From NCBI RefSeq assembly GCF_901687125.1, contig NZ_CABFJY010000050.1, forward strand, positions 24,140-88,139: a stretch of DNA of 64,000 bases, in the 5' to 3' direction. The position numbers and the translations under genes were made by a program. Each line of letters begins with the position of its first letter. Positions within the stretch are counted from its first letter, which is position 1. The notes beneath the pieces are model-generated. The model did no database searches. It was not told the origin of the DNA and worked only from the letters and a program-made list of their open reading frames with translations. The DNA comes from Actinobacillus vicugnae. GTDB taxonomy: Bacteria; Pseudomonadota; Gammaproteobacteria; Enterobacterales; Pasteurellaceae. Below are positions 49,201-59,358 of the stretch, piece after piece.

Positions 49201-49298
49201 CCTGGACTTTCGATATCTAAATCGAATAGACGTTGCCCATCAACGAGCGCAACGCGCAACTCTTCTTTCTGAGTCGCATTGATTAACATTCTTTTCAT
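46239..49298 (-). CDS. rne: Ribonuclease E
   Basis: Essential endonuclease of mRNA decay and rRNA/tRNA maturation, scaffold of the degradosome. The 1019 residues begin [20 protein letters not shown] and contain the S1 domain, the catalytic DNase I-like region ([20 protein letters not shown], with the catalytic aspartates), and the zinc-link CPRCQGTG (about residue 404). The C-terminal half is disordered and Arg/Gln-rich, contains two similar blocks ([16 protein letters not shown] and [16 protein letters not shown]), and ends with [20 protein letters not shown], similar to the PNPase-binding end of E. coli RNase E. Confidence 0.97.
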   Translation of the reverse strand: MKRMLINATQKEELRVALVDGQRLFDLDIESPGHEQKKSNIYKGKITRVEPSLEAAFVDYGAERHGFLPLKEISREYFPADYVFNGRPNIKDIIKEGQEVIVQVNKEERGNKGAALTTFISLAGSYLVLMPNNPRAGGISRRIEGDERLELKEALDCLDVPEDVGLIVRTAGVGKSPEELQWDLKVLLHHWEVIKKAAESRPAPFLIHQESDVIVRAIRDYLRRDIGEILIDNKKIFEKAKNHIRLVRPDFINRVRLYEGEVPLFSHYQIESQIESAFQREVRLPSGGSIVIDVTEALTAIDINSSRSTRGGDIEETALNTNLEAADEIARQLRLRDLGGLIVIDFIDMTPVRHQREVENRIREATRQDRARIQFGRISRFGLLEMSRQRLSPSLSEASSHVCPRCQGTGKVRDNESIALSILRLLEEEAIKENTAQVHTIVPVQIASYLLNEKRKAISSIEKRHNVQVVVVPTESMETPHFSVYRLRENEVLPTLSYDLAKHYHAREEEAQPNTHTVSEEALVTRNEPVITVESVLQSSELNLQPAPTPAAPAKPSLFSRLIATVKSWFAAEEKEEEKPKPKARNQRERRNRRERPNRAERQERKQQQQDEQKAQRQERNQERTESKKARRQVIEEIAGAQEVQMEQTQTQRPARENQIAERRQRRDLRKKVRVETNESTNNESNQPVVAAATTTKAVADKPQLVEPKAQQLANVEVAPVVAKLADKAVNVVTETNTEVVVAEKRTEQCENNRQRRLPRHLRVGNQRRRDNRREQSATAAMPLAAAVASPEMASGKIWVKFSNQSTAQKQTQKVAEDKPRFLSVDEMLEQQQEPEVKTQAQTAEKSVNSSAPFGAFVTQHSDRDLVKENKGRAHYVTVDEAKEDPQLVEKAMAKHVAPLGGFVAQPSDRDLVKEKNERVQKHQAQATSAPAIEQVTTEIVAPVSTYVSSYSFSGHLGTFSRVQHTKAAMTVASAPAEMSVAANVTEWTQSKYYFHGKGFGGHSSAVSHVHSAPRVART

Positions 49299-49560
49299 TG
49301 TGTTTTCTCATTTTTCATTTTTGTTTTTAATTGCCATTCAATTAAACAGACTTTTTAAGCATTAATACGCCGAATTAAATCTTTGTTATATTACGAAAAT
49401 ACCTTGGTATTCTTATTGGATTTCAGGCAGTCTCCCGACTGTCAAAAAGTCGTTTAGATTAAATGGCTCAAGGGTGATGATTTTGTCTTATGTTTCATTC
49501 TTCTTGTCTCGAATTAACCGCAGAATCAATCACTTAGCTTTTCGCATTGCATTTTAGCAA
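49299..49560 (-). promoter_or_regulatory. Probable long 5' leader of rne (autoregulatory)
   Basis: More than 200 non-coding bases precede rne. The minus-strand RNA can form a hairpin cagtc-ggga-gactg (about 49427-49440) and another, atacc-aa-ggtat, nearby. In enterobacteria the rne leader (Rfam rne5) lets RNase E cleave its own mRNA. The same mechanism here is inferred from position and structure, not from a confirmed match. Confidence 0.4.
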
Positions 49561-49709
49561 GCGGTGCTTTTTACGTCAGTTTTTACCAAATTGCCGTACA
49601 ATTTTTATGACATAAAAAAGCATACCATTATTGCATTTTAGGGGCTAAATAGGCAAGGTAAATATCGCTGGTTTGAGTAGCGTATTTATTTGGAAAACAT
49701 TGCAATTTG

Positions 49710-49737
49710 TTGAATTTTTGCTATTTTTGTATAGAAT
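49710..49737 (+). promoter_or_regulatory. Probable promoter of the RsiV-like lipoprotein
   Basis: TTGAAT (49710-49715), a 16-base spacer and TAGAAT (49732-49737), followed 29 bases later by the ATG, with a good AAAGGAGG ribosome-binding site before it. Confidence 0.5.
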
Positions 49738-49765
49738 TTAATCTTTATATTTAAAGGAGGATTTC

Positions 49766-50761
49766 ATGAAGAAATCATTATTAGCCGTGCTCGTTACTCT
49801 CGGACTCATGCTTTGTGCTTGTGATGAACAAAATACCACTGAGACACACGCTCAATTACAACAAGCTGAACAACAAATTTCTCAATTAAATGAACAACTT
49901 GCAAAATCTCAGCAAGAATTGACCGCTTTACAGCAATCGATTGCGGAAAAAACCACCAACGACCTCCAAACATTCCCCGCATTAAAGGTTGAAATCTATC
50001 CATTTTTCGCAAAAACCGAACGAATTAAATTCAAACCAGAAAAAAATCAAGAACAGGCTATTCTTTCAGCAGAGCAACATTACTTCACTAGTTTGGCCAA
50101 AACAGGTTTTGATTGGCTTGATAATTTATTAGCGAAGCAAATTTTAATTAGCTATCAGCCCACCGATAGTAAAATTGATCGCAATCTGATTACAGGCGAT
50201 GAACTCACGTTGCTCAAAACGCGTTTAGAAAAAGATTATCAAGAGAATCTGGAGAGCTTGAAAGCAGGCGGAACACTCGGTATTTCACGCACTGCAGAAA
50301 CAATCTATTTAGGGCAACGCCACAATATTGTGACATTTTTCCAAAATTATGATGATTATACTGGCGGTGCCCACAGCAATTACTACACCAAATATTTTAA
50401 TATTGATGTAAATAAAAAGCGCATTATTCTGCTGGACGATTTGCTTTCGCCCGCCAAACAAGTTGAGCTTTCTGCAATGTTGTGGGGATATTATGAAGAT
50501 CACTATCAGCCCGATGAAAATGGTCAGCGTGAAACCTTTACCAGCAAACAAGATTTCTACGTATCAGAGGATTTTTTATTTACGGATGACGGGGTAAGAT
50601 TTATTTATCCACCATACGCGCTAGGTTCATTTGCCGAGGGCGAAATCAGCCTGACCGTACCTTGGTATGAAGTTAACCAATTATTGAATACTGAATATCA
50701 GCGCAAACCAGCCGACGGTTACGATCTCGCCCCTGATCACAGCCTACCAACTGCTAACTAA
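49766..50761 (+). CDS. Lipoprotein with coiled coil and DUF3298/RsiV-like domain
   Basis: A 331-residue secreted protein with a lipoprotein signal peptide (MKKSLLAVLVTLGLMLCAC, lipidated Cys19 likely). A Gln-rich coiled coil follows at about residues 28-65. The C-terminal part (about 180-310) looks like a DUF3298/DUF4163 domain (FFQNYDDYTGGAHSNYYTKY, then KKRIILLDDLLSPAKQVEL), found in the Bacillus anti-sigma factor RsiV and in many periplasmic proteins. Lysozyme or cell-wall binding has been shown for RsiV but is not claimed here. Confidence 0.78.
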   Translation: MKKSLLAVLVTLGLMLCACDEQNTTETHAQLQQAEQQISQLNEQLAKSQQELTALQQSIAEKTTNDLQTFPALKVEIYPFFAKTERIKFKPEKNQEQAILSAEQHYFTSLAKTGFDWLDNLLAKQILISYQPTDSKIDRNLITGDELTLLKTRLEKDYQENLESLKAGGTLGISRTAETIYLGQRHNIVTFFQNYDDYTGGAHSNYYTKYFNIDVNKKRIILLDDLLSPAKQVELSAMLWGYYEDHYQPDENGQRETFTSKQDFYVSEDFLFTDDGVRFIYPPYALGSFAEGEISLTVPWYEVNQLLNTEYQRKPADGYDLAPDHSLPTAN

Positions 50762-50775
50762 TTTTGATGATAAAT

Positions 50776-50808
50776 AAAACCACGGAACAAACGTTATTCC
50801 GTGGTTTT
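50776..50808. terminator. Bidirectional terminator after the RsiV-like lipoprotein
   Basis: A 12-bp stem aaaaccacggaa (50776-50787) with ttccgtggtttt (50797-50808), followed by atat, between two convergent genes. Confidence 0.85.
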
Positions 50809-50846
50809 ATATTGGCAAAATTTAGCTGAAATTCAACCGCTTACCA

Positions 50847-51368
50847 CTAGCGTTGCTGCTTAAACAATGGCTTCATCACTTTTTCTTCTTGATAAATGCG
50901 AATACCTAACACCACCAGATAAACAGGCAATAAGAAGGTAAATGTGTTCCACGCATGGCAAAGTAACACGACGCCAATAAGCTCGGGGATAATATTTAAA
51001 AAATAGTTAGGGTGTTTAATTGTTCTAAATAACAATGAGGTATTAATTTGATGATTTGGCAAAATATAAAGTTTTACCGTCCAAATATCTTTTAGCTCGT
51101 TAATCACCCAAAAGAGCGCAAGATAAGCGAACAGTAGGGTAATTGTGCCAATTGTGCTGAGATAATCCCAATGATAAGCAAAATAATTTGCTTCAAATAA
51201 CGCAGAAAAATAGAACAGCACATGCACAATGGATAGCCATTTAGAATTTTTACTGCCGTGCTGTGTTGCACCTTTTTGCAACAATGCTCGCTCATTGCGG
51301 ATCGAAATGCTCAAGCTATATAGACGTACAATAAAAAAGCTCACAAAGATAAGATTTACCAATAACAT
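50847..51368 (-). CDS. Isoprenylcysteine carboxyl methyltransferase family protein
   Basis: A 173-residue membrane protein with about four or five hydrophobic segments. The C-terminal motif RTIKHPNYFLNIIPELIGV, followed by a hydrophobic stretch and RIYQEEKVM, is the SAM-binding signature of ICMT/YpbQ-like proteins (RHPxY followed by E-E). Bacterial members have unknown substrates. It lies between ubiD and the RsiV-like gene. Confidence 0.78.
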   Translation of the reverse strand: MLLVNLIFVSFFIVRLYSLSISIRNERALLQKGATQHGSKNSKWLSIVHVLFYFSALFEANYFAYHWDYLSTIGTITLLFAYLALFWVINELKDIWTVKLYILPNHQINTSLLFRTIKHPNYFLNIIPELIGVVLLCHAWNTFTFLLPVYLVVLGIRIYQEEKVMKPLFKQQR

Positions 51369-51515
51369 AAGTTCTCCTTTAACTTTAAAATGGTAATAGA
51401 AAATAAAAGACGACGGAGTCCGCTGAAATACGCTGTTTTTATTGGTAAATTTTTAACAAAATTTAACCGCTTGCGCTTTTGATTTTCAACTGACTATTCC
51501 GCCGTATGCGTGAAA

Positions 51516-52979
51516 TTATAGACCTAATTGGTCCCAAATTTCATCAATGCGTTTCACCACATTTTCATCTTTTTTGATTGGGGTTCCCCATTCTCGGCTC
51601 GTCTCGCCCAGCCATTTGTTAGTGGCATCAATACCCATTTTTGAGCCTAGCCCTGCAATCGGTGAAGCGAAATCTAAATAATCGATCGGCGTATGATCAA
51701 TAAGCGTCGTATCTCGAGTTGGGTCACAACGGGTGGTAATCGCCCAAATTACATCCTTCCAATCTCTCGCATTCACATCATCATCACATACAATCACAAA
51801 TTTGGTGTACATAAATTGACGTAAAAACGACCATACTCCCATCATGACTCGTTTCGCATGACCTGTATATTGCTTTTTGATCGTCACCACCGCAAGACGG
51901 TAAGAACAACCTTCTGGCGGCAGATAAAAATCCACAATTTCAGGAAATTGTTTCTGTAAAATCGGGATAAACACTTCATTTAGGGCTTCACCCAGCACCG
52001 CTGGCTCATCAGGCGGACGACCTGTATAAGTCGAATGATAAATCGCATCACGACGCATCGTGATATGCGTTACGGTAAATACAGGGAAATATTCTTGTTC
52101 GTTGTAATAGCCTGTATGATCACCATACGGTCCTTCCAATGCTGTTTCATTTGGATCAATATAGCCTTCCAACACGATTTCTGCACTGGCTGGCACTTCT
52201 AAGTTATTGCTAATTGACTTGGTAACTTCGGTTTTCTGACCACGCAATAACCCCGCAAATGCATATTCCGATAGCGTATCTGGAATAGGCGTTACCGCCG
52301 CTAGAATCGTAGCTGGATCAGCACCGATTGCAACCGATACAGGAAACGGTTTATCAGGATTTGCTTCTTTCCATTCATGAAAATCTAACGCACCACCACG
52401 ATGTGATAACCAGCGCATAATTAGCTTATTTTTGCCGATCAATTGTTGGCGATAAATACCAAGATTCTGACGCTTTTTATAAGGCCCTTGCGTAATGGTA
52501 AGTCCCCAAGTAACCAAGGGCGCAACATCGCCTTGGTGACAATGCATTATTGGCAATTTATATAGGTCAACATTATCGCCGCTTAATACCACTTGCTGGC
52601 AATCAGCTTTGCTCAGCATTTTGCTTGGCATATTCAGCACTTGTTTCCATTGTGGCAACTGTCCAATCAATTCTTTAAAGCCTTTAGGTGGTTCTGGCTC
52701 TTTAAGAAAAGCAAGTAATTTTCCTAATTCTCGCAATGCTTGTGTGTCTTGTTGCCCCATGCCTAACGCAACTCGTTTTGGTGTTCCAAACAAATTACAC
52801 AAAACGGGCATTTGATAGCCTTTTGGATTTTCAAATAAAATTGCTGGTCCACCTTTGCGCAAGGTGCGATCTGAAATCTCTGCCATTTCAAGGTAAGGGT
52901 CGATTTCTTGCTTTATTCGCACTAGCTCACCTTGGCTTTCTAACAGTGCTAAAAATTCACGTAAATCTTTATATTTCAT
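51516..52979 (-). CDS. ubiD: 4-hydroxy-3-polyprenylbenzoate decarboxylase
   Basis: Decarboxylase of ubiquinone synthesis using prenylated FMN made by UbiX. The 487 residues contain the N-terminal [52 protein letters not shown] (conserved Glu/Asp active-site region) and [20 protein letters not shown]. Length agrees with E. coli UbiD (497). It is monocistronic. Together with menA at 62724 it shows the organism makes both ubiquinone or a relative and menaquinone. Confidence 0.96.
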   Translation of the reverse strand: MKYKDLREFLALLESQGELVRIKQEIDPYLEMAEISDRTLRKGGPAILFENPKGYQMPVLCNLFGTPKRVALGMGQQDTQALRELGKLLAFLKEPEPPKGFKELIGQLPQWKQVLNMPSKMLSKADCQQVVLSGDNVDLYKLPIMHCHQGDVAPLVTWGLTITQGPYKKRQNLGIYRQQLIGKNKLIMRWLSHRGGALDFHEWKEANPDKPFPVSVAIGADPATILAAVTPIPDTLSEYAFAGLLRGQKTEVTKSISNNLEVPASAEIVLEGYIDPNETALEGPYGDHTGYYNEQEYFPVFTVTHITMRRDAIYHSTYTGRPPDEPAVLGEALNEVFIPILQKQFPEIVDFYLPPEGCSYRLAVVTIKKQYTGHAKRVMMGVWSFLRQFMYTKFVIVCDDDVNARDWKDVIWAITTRCDPTRDTTLIDHTPIDYLDFASPIAGLGSKMGIDATNKWLGETSREWGTPIKKDENVVKRIDEIWDQLGL

Positions 52980-53124
52980 ATTGGTAAAAAATTAGAAAAC
53001 TTTGACCGCTAGTATATAGAAAACAATAGATGAAAAATACCCATAAAAAATTTATGTAAATCAATATGGTAATTTTATGAAAGTTTGATAGAATCGCTCA
53101 ACTTTAATTCAAGAGGAGAATCCT

Positions 53125-54084
53125 ATGTTTAACAAAACTGCCTTAACTCTTGCACTGCTTGGTGCAGCTGCCGTTGCGAATGCTAATGTTCTTACTACCG
53201 TCAAGCCACTAGGCTTTATTGCAAGCGCTATTACCGATGGAGTGACCGATAGCAAAGTATTGTTGCCCGTTACCGCATCGCCACATGACTATAGCTTAAA
53301 GCCCTCTGATGTTGAACAGTTAAAATCTGCTCAACTGGTTGTTTGGGTCGGTGATGATTTAGAAACTTTCTTAGAAAAAAGTATTGATAATTTACCAAAA
53401 GAGAAAGTGCTTAGCTTAGCAGAAGTGCCCGCTATTAAGGCGATTGTTGATGCAACGGAAAAAGATGAAGAACATGCTCATGAACACGATCATAAACACC
53501 ATGATCATGAACACCACGCTGATAAAGCACATGATCACCACCACGATCACGAGCATGAAGGCCATAGTCATGATAAAGATTGGCATATTTGGTTCTCACC
53601 AGAAGCAAGCGTCATTGCCGCAGAACAAATTGCAGAACGTTTAACAGCACAATTGCCTGAACAAAAAGCCAAAATTGCTGAAAATCTTGCAAATTTCAAA
53701 GCTAATTTGACCGCTAAAAGCGCAGAAATCACTCAACAATTAGCAAGTGCAAAAGACAAAGGTTACTATACATTCCATGATGCTTATGGCTATTTTGAAC
53801 GAGCTTATGGCTTAAATTCATTAGGTTCTTTCACGATTAACCCGAGCGTTGCACCAGGAGCAAAAACATTAAATGTGATTAAGAAAAATATCGCAGCACA
53901 TAAAGCACAATGTTTATTTGCAGAACCACAATTCACACCAAAAGTGATTGAAAGCTTAAGCAAGGGCACACAAGTGAAGGTAGGGCAATTAGATCCACTT
54001 GGCACAAAAATTGAATTAAGCAAAACGGCTTACCCACAATTTTTACAAGCGATTGCTGATGAATTTAGTCAATGTTTAAAATAA
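53125..54084 (+). CDS. znuA: Zinc ABC transporter substrate-binding protein
   Basis: Periplasmic zinc-binding protein that hands Zn2+ to the ZnuBC transporter. The 319 residues have a signal peptide (to about Ala20), a first metal-ligand His in TASPHDYSLKPSDVEQL (about residue 53), a His/Asp-rich loop at about 110-155 (dense HEHDHKHHDHEHH-type sequence) and FHDAYGYFERAYGL with another ligand His. znuB and znuC are not adjacent, as in other Pasteurellaceae. Zur control is likely, but no clear operator was recognised in the 145-base upstream gap. Confidence 0.95.
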   Translation: MFNKTALTLALLGAAAVANANVLTTVKPLGFIASAITDGVTDSKVLLPVTASPHDYSLKPSDVEQLKSAQLVVWVGDDLETFLEKSIDNLPKEKVLSLAEVPAIKAIVDATEKDEEHAHEHDHKHHDHEHHADKAHDHHHDHEHEGHSHDKDWHIWFSPEASVIAAEQIAERLTAQLPEQKAKIAENLANFKANLTAKSAEITQQLASAKDKGYYTFHDAYGYFERAYGLNSLGSFTINPSVAPGAKTLNVIKKNIAAHKAQCLFAEPQFTPKVIESLSKGTQVKVGQLDPLGTKIELSKTAYPQFLQAIADEFSQCLK

Positions 54085-54101
54085 ATCATTGATAAAAAAA
54101 T

Positions 54102-54143
54102 AAGCGGTAGAATTTGCAGATTTTTTTACAAATTCCACCGCTT
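54102..54143. terminator. Uptake-signal hairpin between znuA and serA
   Basis: aagcggtagaattt (54102-54115) pairs with aaattccaccgctt (54130-54143). The core base c is changed to a in the left copy and g to c in the right copy; the arms still pair except for one G-U. It separates two convergent genes. Confidence 0.7.
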
Positions 54144-54157
54144 GCAGTTTTAATCTA

Positions 54158-55384
54158 TTACGAAATCACTCGGGCTTTAATGGTGCCGTCAATTTGTTGC
54201 AAGCGTTCAAGTGCTTCGCTCGCATCATCTAACTCAACATCAATGACCACATAACCAATCATCGGGTCTGTTTGTAAGTGTTGCGCCGCAATATTCACGT
54301 TTCCATCCACAAACACTTGGTTTACTTTATTTAAAATACCTGGGCGGTTTTCATGAATATGCAACAAGCGTTTTGATGAGCTGTGAATCGGTAATGATAC
54401 TTCTGGGAAATTCACCGCTGAAAGGGTTGAACCATTATCTGCATATTTAACAAACTTGCTCGCCACTTCAGTACCGATATTCGCCTGTGCTTCAGCAGTT
54501 GAGCCACCAATATGTGGCGTAAGAATCACATTATCAAATTGACATAATGGGGACTCAAATGGATCATTAATTGAAGCAGGCTCTACGGGGAATACATCAA
54601 TCGCTGCGCCACGTAATGTACCTTGCGCCAAACGCGCTGCTAGCGCATCAATATCTACCACTGTACCACGCGCGGCGTTAATCAACACTGAATCTTCTTT
54701 TAACTGTGCAATACGCTCCGCACTCATTAAGTTTTTAGTTGAAGCATTTTCAGGTACATGTAAAGAAATCGCATCACAGCTTGCAAGTAATTCATCTAAA
54801 CTTGCAATTTGTTGAGCATTGCCTAACGGCAGTTTATTTTCAATATCATAGAAATAAACCTGCATACCGATAGATTCCGCCATCACACTTAATTGCGAAC
54901 CGATATGACCGTAACCGATAATCCCTAATTTTTTCCCTCGCACTTCATTTGAACCTGCTGCGGATTTATTCCAAACGCCACGATGTACTTCCGCATTTGC
55001 TTTTGGCACTTGGCGCATTAACAGAATGATTTCTGCTAATACAAGCTCTGCGACCGAACGAGTATTTGAAAACGGGGCATTAAAGACTGGAATACCAAGG
55101 CGTTTCGCTTCATTTAAATCAACTTGGTTGGTTCCGATGCAAAAACAACCAATCGCCTGTAAATTTTTAGCATGAGCAAGCACTTCTTTGGTTAAATGGG
55201 TACGCGAGCGTAAGCCAACAAAATGCGCTTCTTTAATCGCATTAATCAGATCTTCACCGTCTAACGCTTTTTTGTGGTATTCAATATTGGTATATCCTGC
55301 TGCCTGTAAGACGTCTAACGCATTTTGATGGACGCCCTCCAGCAAAAGAAATTTAATTTGAGATTTATTGATAGGAGTTGTCAT
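54158..55384 (-). CDS. serA: D-3-phosphoglycerate dehydrogenase
   Basis: First enzyme of serine synthesis. The 408 residues have the NAD-binding motif GIIGYGHIGSQLSVMAESIG (about 155), the catalytic region with LHVPENASTKNLM, INAARGTVVDIDALA and ILTPHIGGSTAEAQ (catalytic His), and a C-terminal ACT domain (about 335-408; HENRPGILNKVNQVF) that senses serine. Length matches E. coli SerA (410). It follows rpiA, as in E. coli rpiA-serA. Confidence 0.97.
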   Translation of the reverse strand: MTTPINKSQIKFLLLEGVHQNALDVLQAAGYTNIEYHKKALDGEDLINAIKEAHFVGLRSRTHLTKEVLAHAKNLQAIGCFCIGTNQVDLNEAKRLGIPVFNAPFSNTRSVAELVLAEIILLMRQVPKANAEVHRGVWNKSAAGSNEVRGKKLGIIGYGHIGSQLSVMAESIGMQVYFYDIENKLPLGNAQQIASLDELLASCDAISLHVPENASTKNLMSAERIAQLKEDSVLINAARGTVVDIDALAARLAQGTLRGAAIDVFPVEPASINDPFESPLCQFDNVILTPHIGGSTAEAQANIGTEVASKFVKYADNGSTLSAVNFPEVSLPIHSSSKRLLHIHENRPGILNKVNQVFVDGNVNIAAQHLQTDPMIGYVVIDVELDDASEALERLQQIDGTIKARVIS

Positions 55385-55513
55385 TTTAGATCCCTATTTT
55401 GTTGTATTGCTTATATTTTTATCAGATTGCCTAACTAAACACACGGAAGCTTTTTGACTTTAACAGAACTTATCGTTATAAACTCAACACGATTCCATGT
55501 GTCAGAAATATAC

Positions 55514-56173
55514 TTATTCTAAAATTTTTGCACCTTCTGGCGTGCCAACAATGGTTACATTCGCATAACGTTGCGCAAAAATACCATTTGTGACCACACC
55601 TGCAATATTATTGATGGTATGTTCCATTTTAAGCGGTTCAATAATTTGGAAATTATGCACATCCAAAATCACATTACCATTATCAGTTACCACACCTTCA
55701 CGGTACTCTGGTGAACCGCCTAATGCAACTAATTGACGTGCAACATAAGAACGAGCCATTGGAATGACTTCCACAGGTAACGGGAAAGTTGAACCTAACA
55801 CATCCACTTGTTTTGAACTGTCTACGATACAAATAAATTTTTTTGCCAATGAGCTTACAATTTTTTCACGGGTTAATGCAGCCCCCCCCCCTTTGATCAT
55901 CGCACCATGTGGAGTAATTTCATCTGCACCATCAATATATACATCAAGTTCCGTAACTTCATTCGCATTAAAAACTTCAATACCAATTGCACGTAAACGC
56001 TCTTCTGACGCTTTTGAAGCGGCTACCGCCCCTTTAATCTGATCTTTCATTGAAGCTAACGCATCAATAAAACAGTTTACTGTCGAACCACTTCCTACCC
56101 CCACAATCGTGTCTGGTTTTACATATTGAAGCGCCGCTTGAGCAGCAATTTTTTTCATTTCTTGTTGGTTCAT
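55514..56173 (-). CDS. rpiA: Ribose-5-phosphate isomerase A
   Basis: Interconverts ribose 5-phosphate and ribulose 5-phosphate in the pentose phosphate pathway. The 219 residues contain [16 protein letters not shown] (substrate loop), YIDGADEI with the catalytic Asp, and [16 protein letters not shown] with the catalytic Glu. The GGG is encoded by ten consecutive G on the minus strand (55882-55891 as C on the plus strand). Length equals E. coli RpiA (219). Confidence 0.97.
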   Translation of the reverse strand: MNQQEMKKIAAQAALQYVKPDTIVGVGSGSTVNCFIDALASMKDQIKGAVAASKASEERLRAIGIEVFNANEVTELDVYIDGADEITPHGAMIKGGGAALTREKIVSSLAKKFICIVDSSKQVDVLGSTFPLPVEVIPMARSYVARQLVALGGSPEYREGVVTDNGNVILDVHNFQIIEPLKMEHTINNIAGVVTNGIFAQRYANVTIVGTPEGAKILE

Positions 56174-56230
56174 AATGAGTCCTTTTCTTGATTTATTTTA
56201 AGCTAACGAGTCGCTACTTTTTAAAAACAA

Positions 56231-56274
56231 AAGCGGTCGAATTTCCACAAATTTTTGCAAAAATTCGACCGCTT
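56231..56274. terminator. Uptake-signal hairpin between glmM and rpiA
   Basis: A perfect 14-bp stem aagcggtcgaattt (56231-56244) with aaattcgaccgctt (56261-56274), loop of 16, just past the glmM stop. Confidence 0.72.
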
Positions 56275-56282
56275 GTCATTAG

Positions 56283-57617
56283 TTAGTTGTTTTTAACTGC
56301 TTCAACAATTTCTTCTGCACAACTTTGAGCTAACGCACCGTCTTCACACTCTACCATTACACGAATTAATGGCTCTGTACCAGACTTACGTAACAGAATA
56401 CGTCCTTTACCAGCTAAGCGTTTTTCTACATCTGCTGCCACTGCTTTTACTGCATCGCTTTCTAATGGGTTGTTACCACCTTCAAAGCGCACGTTAAGCA
56501 ATACTTGTGGGAATAACGGCACTGCACGCACAAGATCATTTAAGCTCATTTTATGCGCTTCCATGGCGGCAAGCACTTCAAGAGAAGCAATAATGCCGTC
56601 ACCCGTTGTGTTTTTATCTAACACGATAATATGACCTGAATTTTCGCCACCTAATTTCCAGCCTTTTTCTTTCAACTGTTCCAGAACGTAGCGGTCACCC
56701 ACATTTGCACGAGTAAATGGAATCGCTAAGTGCTTTAATGCCACCTCTAAGCCCATGTTACTCATTAATGTACCAACCACACCTCCTTGTAAATTGCCTG
56801 AGCGTAACGCTTCACGTGCAATGATAAAAAGAATCTGGTCACCATCAACTTTATTGCCTAAATGATCCACCATCATAATACGGTCGCCATCGCCATCATA
56901 CGCAAGACCAACATCTGCGCCAGCTTCAACCACAACTTTTTGTAATGCTGTAATATCCGTTGCACCACATTTTTCGTTGATATTTAAACCATCTGGTTTA
57001 GTGCCGATCTCGATGACTTCTGCACCTAATTCACGCATTACATTTGGTGCGATATGGTATGTTGCACCGTTTGCACAATCCACCACAATTTTATAGCCTT
57101 TTAAGCTTGCATTTGCTGGGAAAGTACCTTTACAGAATTCAATATAACGACCTGCCGCATCATTGATACGAGTTGCTCGGCCTAATTGTGCTGACTCCAC
57201 GCAGTCCATTGGCTGATCTAATAATGATTCAATTGCTTCTTCTACTTCATCAGGTAATTTCTCACCTACATTTGAGAAAAATTTAATGCCATTATCGTAA
57301 TATGGGTTGTGTGATGCTGAAATAACAATTCCCGCTTCAGCACGGAAAGTACGGGTGAGATAAGCAATTGCGGGGGTTGGCATTGGGCCTACAAATGCTG
57401 CTGAAAGACCAGCAGCTGCAAGACCAGCTTCTAATGCCGACTCCAACATATAACCAGAAATACGGGTATCTTTACCGATTAACACTTTTTTTGTACCTTG
57501 AGTTGCAAGAGTTTTACCTGCTGCCCAACCTAATTTTAATGCGAAATCTGGAGTAATAGGAAATTGACCTACTTTGCCACGTACACCGTCCGTACCAAAA
57601 TATTTACGTTCTGCCAT
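56283..57617 (-). CDS. glmM: Phosphoglucosamine mutase
   Basis: Converts glucosamine 6-phosphate to glucosamine 1-phosphate for peptidoglycan and LPS. The 444 residues have the phosphoserine loop [18 protein letters not shown] with active Ser102, the metal loop [12 protein letters not shown] (about residue 240), the sugar loop GGENSGHII and the C-terminal phosphate loop [14 protein letters not shown]. Length matches E. coli (445). Confidence 0.97.
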   Translation of the reverse strand: MAERKYFGTDGVRGKVGQFPITPDFALKLGWAAGKTLATQGTKKVLIGKDTRISGYMLESALEAGLAAAGLSAAFVGPMPTPAIAYLTRTFRAEAGIVISASHNPYYDNGIKFFSNVGEKLPDEVEEAIESLLDQPMDCVESAQLGRATRINDAAGRYIEFCKGTFPANASLKGYKIVVDCANGATYHIAPNVMRELGAEVIEIGTKPDGLNINEKCGATDITALQKVVVEAGADVGLAYDGDGDRIMMVDHLGNKVDGDQILFIIAREALRSGNLQGGVVGTLMSNMGLEVALKHLAIPFTRANVGDRYVLEQLKEKGWKLGGENSGHIIVLDKNTTGDGIIASLEVLAAMEAHKMSLNDLVRAVPLFPQVLLNVRFEGGNNPLESDAVKAVAADVEKRLAGKGRILLRKSGTEPLIRVMVECEDGALAQSCAEEIVEAVKNN

Positions 57618-57655
57618 ATTTAAATCCTCGAAAGAGAGTAGAAAAAGTTAATAAG

Positions 57656-57681
57656 AAAAAGCCATAAATAGCGAGGGCTTT
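57656..57681 (-). terminator. Weak hairpin between ilvA and glmM
   Basis: aaagcc (57658-57663) with ggcttt (57676-57681) plus a short T-run on the minus strand, following the ilvA gene. Confidence 0.5.
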
Positions 57682-57717
57682 GACAATAAATTAATCAAAT
57701 AATTCGTTTGCACACGA

Positions 57718-59244
57718 CTACTTTAAAAAATAACGATAGGCTGGACTTTCCGTCACGTTCTGATAACGGTAACCAAGCTGTTCTAAATGCTGTTTAAATT
57801 TGGTTTCATCATCTGCATTTAATGCAAAAGCTGCCAGAATATCTCCGTAGTCAGCCCCATGCGCACGGTAATGGAACAAGGAAATATCCCAATCCGTTAA
57901 GGTTTGTAAGAATTTTAATAACGCCCCTTTTTGCTCTGGAAATTCAAAGCTATATAGCTGTTCATTTACAATAGTTGTTGGACGTCCGCCCACCATGTAG
58001 CGGATATGCGTTTTCGCAATATCATCATCAGAAAGATCCGTAACATCATAGCCATTTTGTTGTAAGTCGCGAATAATCTCCGCTTTTTCAACGCTACCTG
58101 TAATACGAACCCCAACAAAAATACACGCTTGATGCTCATCAGCATGGCGATAATTAAATTCGGTAACCGCACGATTACCTAAAATTTCACAGAATTTTAA
58201 GAAACTGCCTTTTTGTTCTGGAATAGTAACCGCTAATAACGCTTCATGTTTTTCACCAATTTCACAGCGTTCTGATACATAACGCAAAGTATGGAAATTT
58301 AAATTCGCGCCAGAAAGAATACAAGCAATATTTTTGCCTTCAAGCTGATGCTCTTTTACATATTTTTTTAAACCCGCTAATGAAGTTGCACCAGACGGCT
58401 CTGCCACCGCACGTACATTTTCAAAAATATCTTTCATTGCCGCACAGATTTGGTCGTTATCCACTAACACTACCTCATCAATATATTGCTGGCAAACACG
58501 GAAAGTTTCATCGCCAATACGTCTTACCGCAATACCATCGGCAAATAAGCCAACACGCTCTAAATCATCTGGCTTACCCACTTTTAACGCATGATAAAGA
58601 CAAGCTGAATCTTTAGACTCCACACCAATTACTTTCACATTTGGTAATACTTGCTTAATCAACACTGCAATACCCGCGGCTAAGCCACCGCCACCGACAG
58701 GCACAAATACATAATCCAAATCAGAACGCTGTTGAACCAGCTCCATACCGATTGTCCCTTGCCCTGCAATCACCATTGGATGATCAAACGGTGGCACAAA
58801 AGTCATACCTAATTCTTCCGAAAGCGCTAACGCTTTTGCTTTTGCTTCATCAAAATTTGCGCCAAATAATAATGCTTCACCTCCGAAACCTCGTACCGCA
58901 TCGACTTTAATTGCTGGCGTATTTTGTGGCATCACGATCAAAGCTCGTAAACCTAAATGTTTTGCGGAAAGCGCCACACCTTGCGCATGATTCCCTGCCG
59001 AAGCAGTAATCACCCCCGCTGCCTTTTGGCTTGCAGACAGGTTGGAAATCATGGCAAAAGCACCACGCAATTTAAAACTGTGTACGGGTTGGCGGTCTTC
59101 TCGTTTAATAAAAATTTGATTGGTTAAACGTTCAGAAAGCTTCTCCATTTTTTGGAGTGGAGTAACTTGTACAAGATCGTAGATATTAGAACTGAGGATA
59201 GCACGCAAATAATCGGTGCCAGATTGAATGGTTGGATTGCTCAT
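57718..59244 (-). CDS. ilvA: Threonine dehydratase (biosynthetic)
   Basis: PLP enzyme that turns threonine into 2-oxobutanoate, the first step of isoleucine synthesis. The 508 residues show the PLP lysine in VHSFKLRGAF (Lys58), the phosphate-binding glycine loop VPVGGGGLAAG (about residue 188), and two C-terminal ACT-like regulatory domains (EQKGSFLKFCEILGNR at about 345 and EQKGALLKFLQTL at about 440), so it is the isoleucine-regulated form rather than the catabolic one. It is not linked to other ilv genes here. Confidence 0.96.
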   Translation of the reverse strand: MSNPTIQSGTDYLRAILSSNIYDLVQVTPLQKMEKLSERLTNQIFIKREDRQPVHSFKLRGAFAMISNLSASQKAAGVITASAGNHAQGVALSAKHLGLRALIVMPQNTPAIKVDAVRGFGGEALLFGANFDEAKAKALALSEELGMTFVPPFDHPMVIAGQGTIGMELVQQRSDLDYVFVPVGGGGLAAGIAVLIKQVLPNVKVIGVESKDSACLYHALKVGKPDDLERVGLFADGIAVRRIGDETFRVCQQYIDEVVLVDNDQICAAMKDIFENVRAVAEPSGATSLAGLKKYVKEHQLEGKNIACILSGANLNFHTLRYVSERCEIGEKHEALLAVTIPEQKGSFLKFCEILGNRAVTEFNYRHADEHQACIFVGVRITGSVEKAEIIRDLQQNGYDVTDLSDDDIAKTHIRYMVGGRPTTIVNEQLYSFEFPEQKGALLKFLQTLTDWDISLFHYRAHGADYGDILAAFALNADDETKFKQHLEQLGYRYQNVTESPAYRYFLK

Positions 59245-59320
59245 AACACTGCTCTGTAATTTATTATAACTTTTATGATTTTATTGAAGGGTACGTCAGA
59301 CGGATTAACAAAACGAAAAA

Positions 59321-59345
59321 GGCACAAGCAATAACCGCTTGCGCC
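59321..59345 (-). terminator. Terminator of slyD
   Basis: ggcacaagc (59321-59329) pairs with gcttgcgcc (59337-59345) with one mismatch, followed on the minus strand by TTTTTC. It includes an uptake-signal-like core. Confidence 0.8.
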
Positions 59346-59358
59346 AATCATATTAAAA

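Noticed and set aside
52980..53124. Zur operator before znuA
   Set aside because: No convincing palindrome matching the known Zur consensus could be seen.
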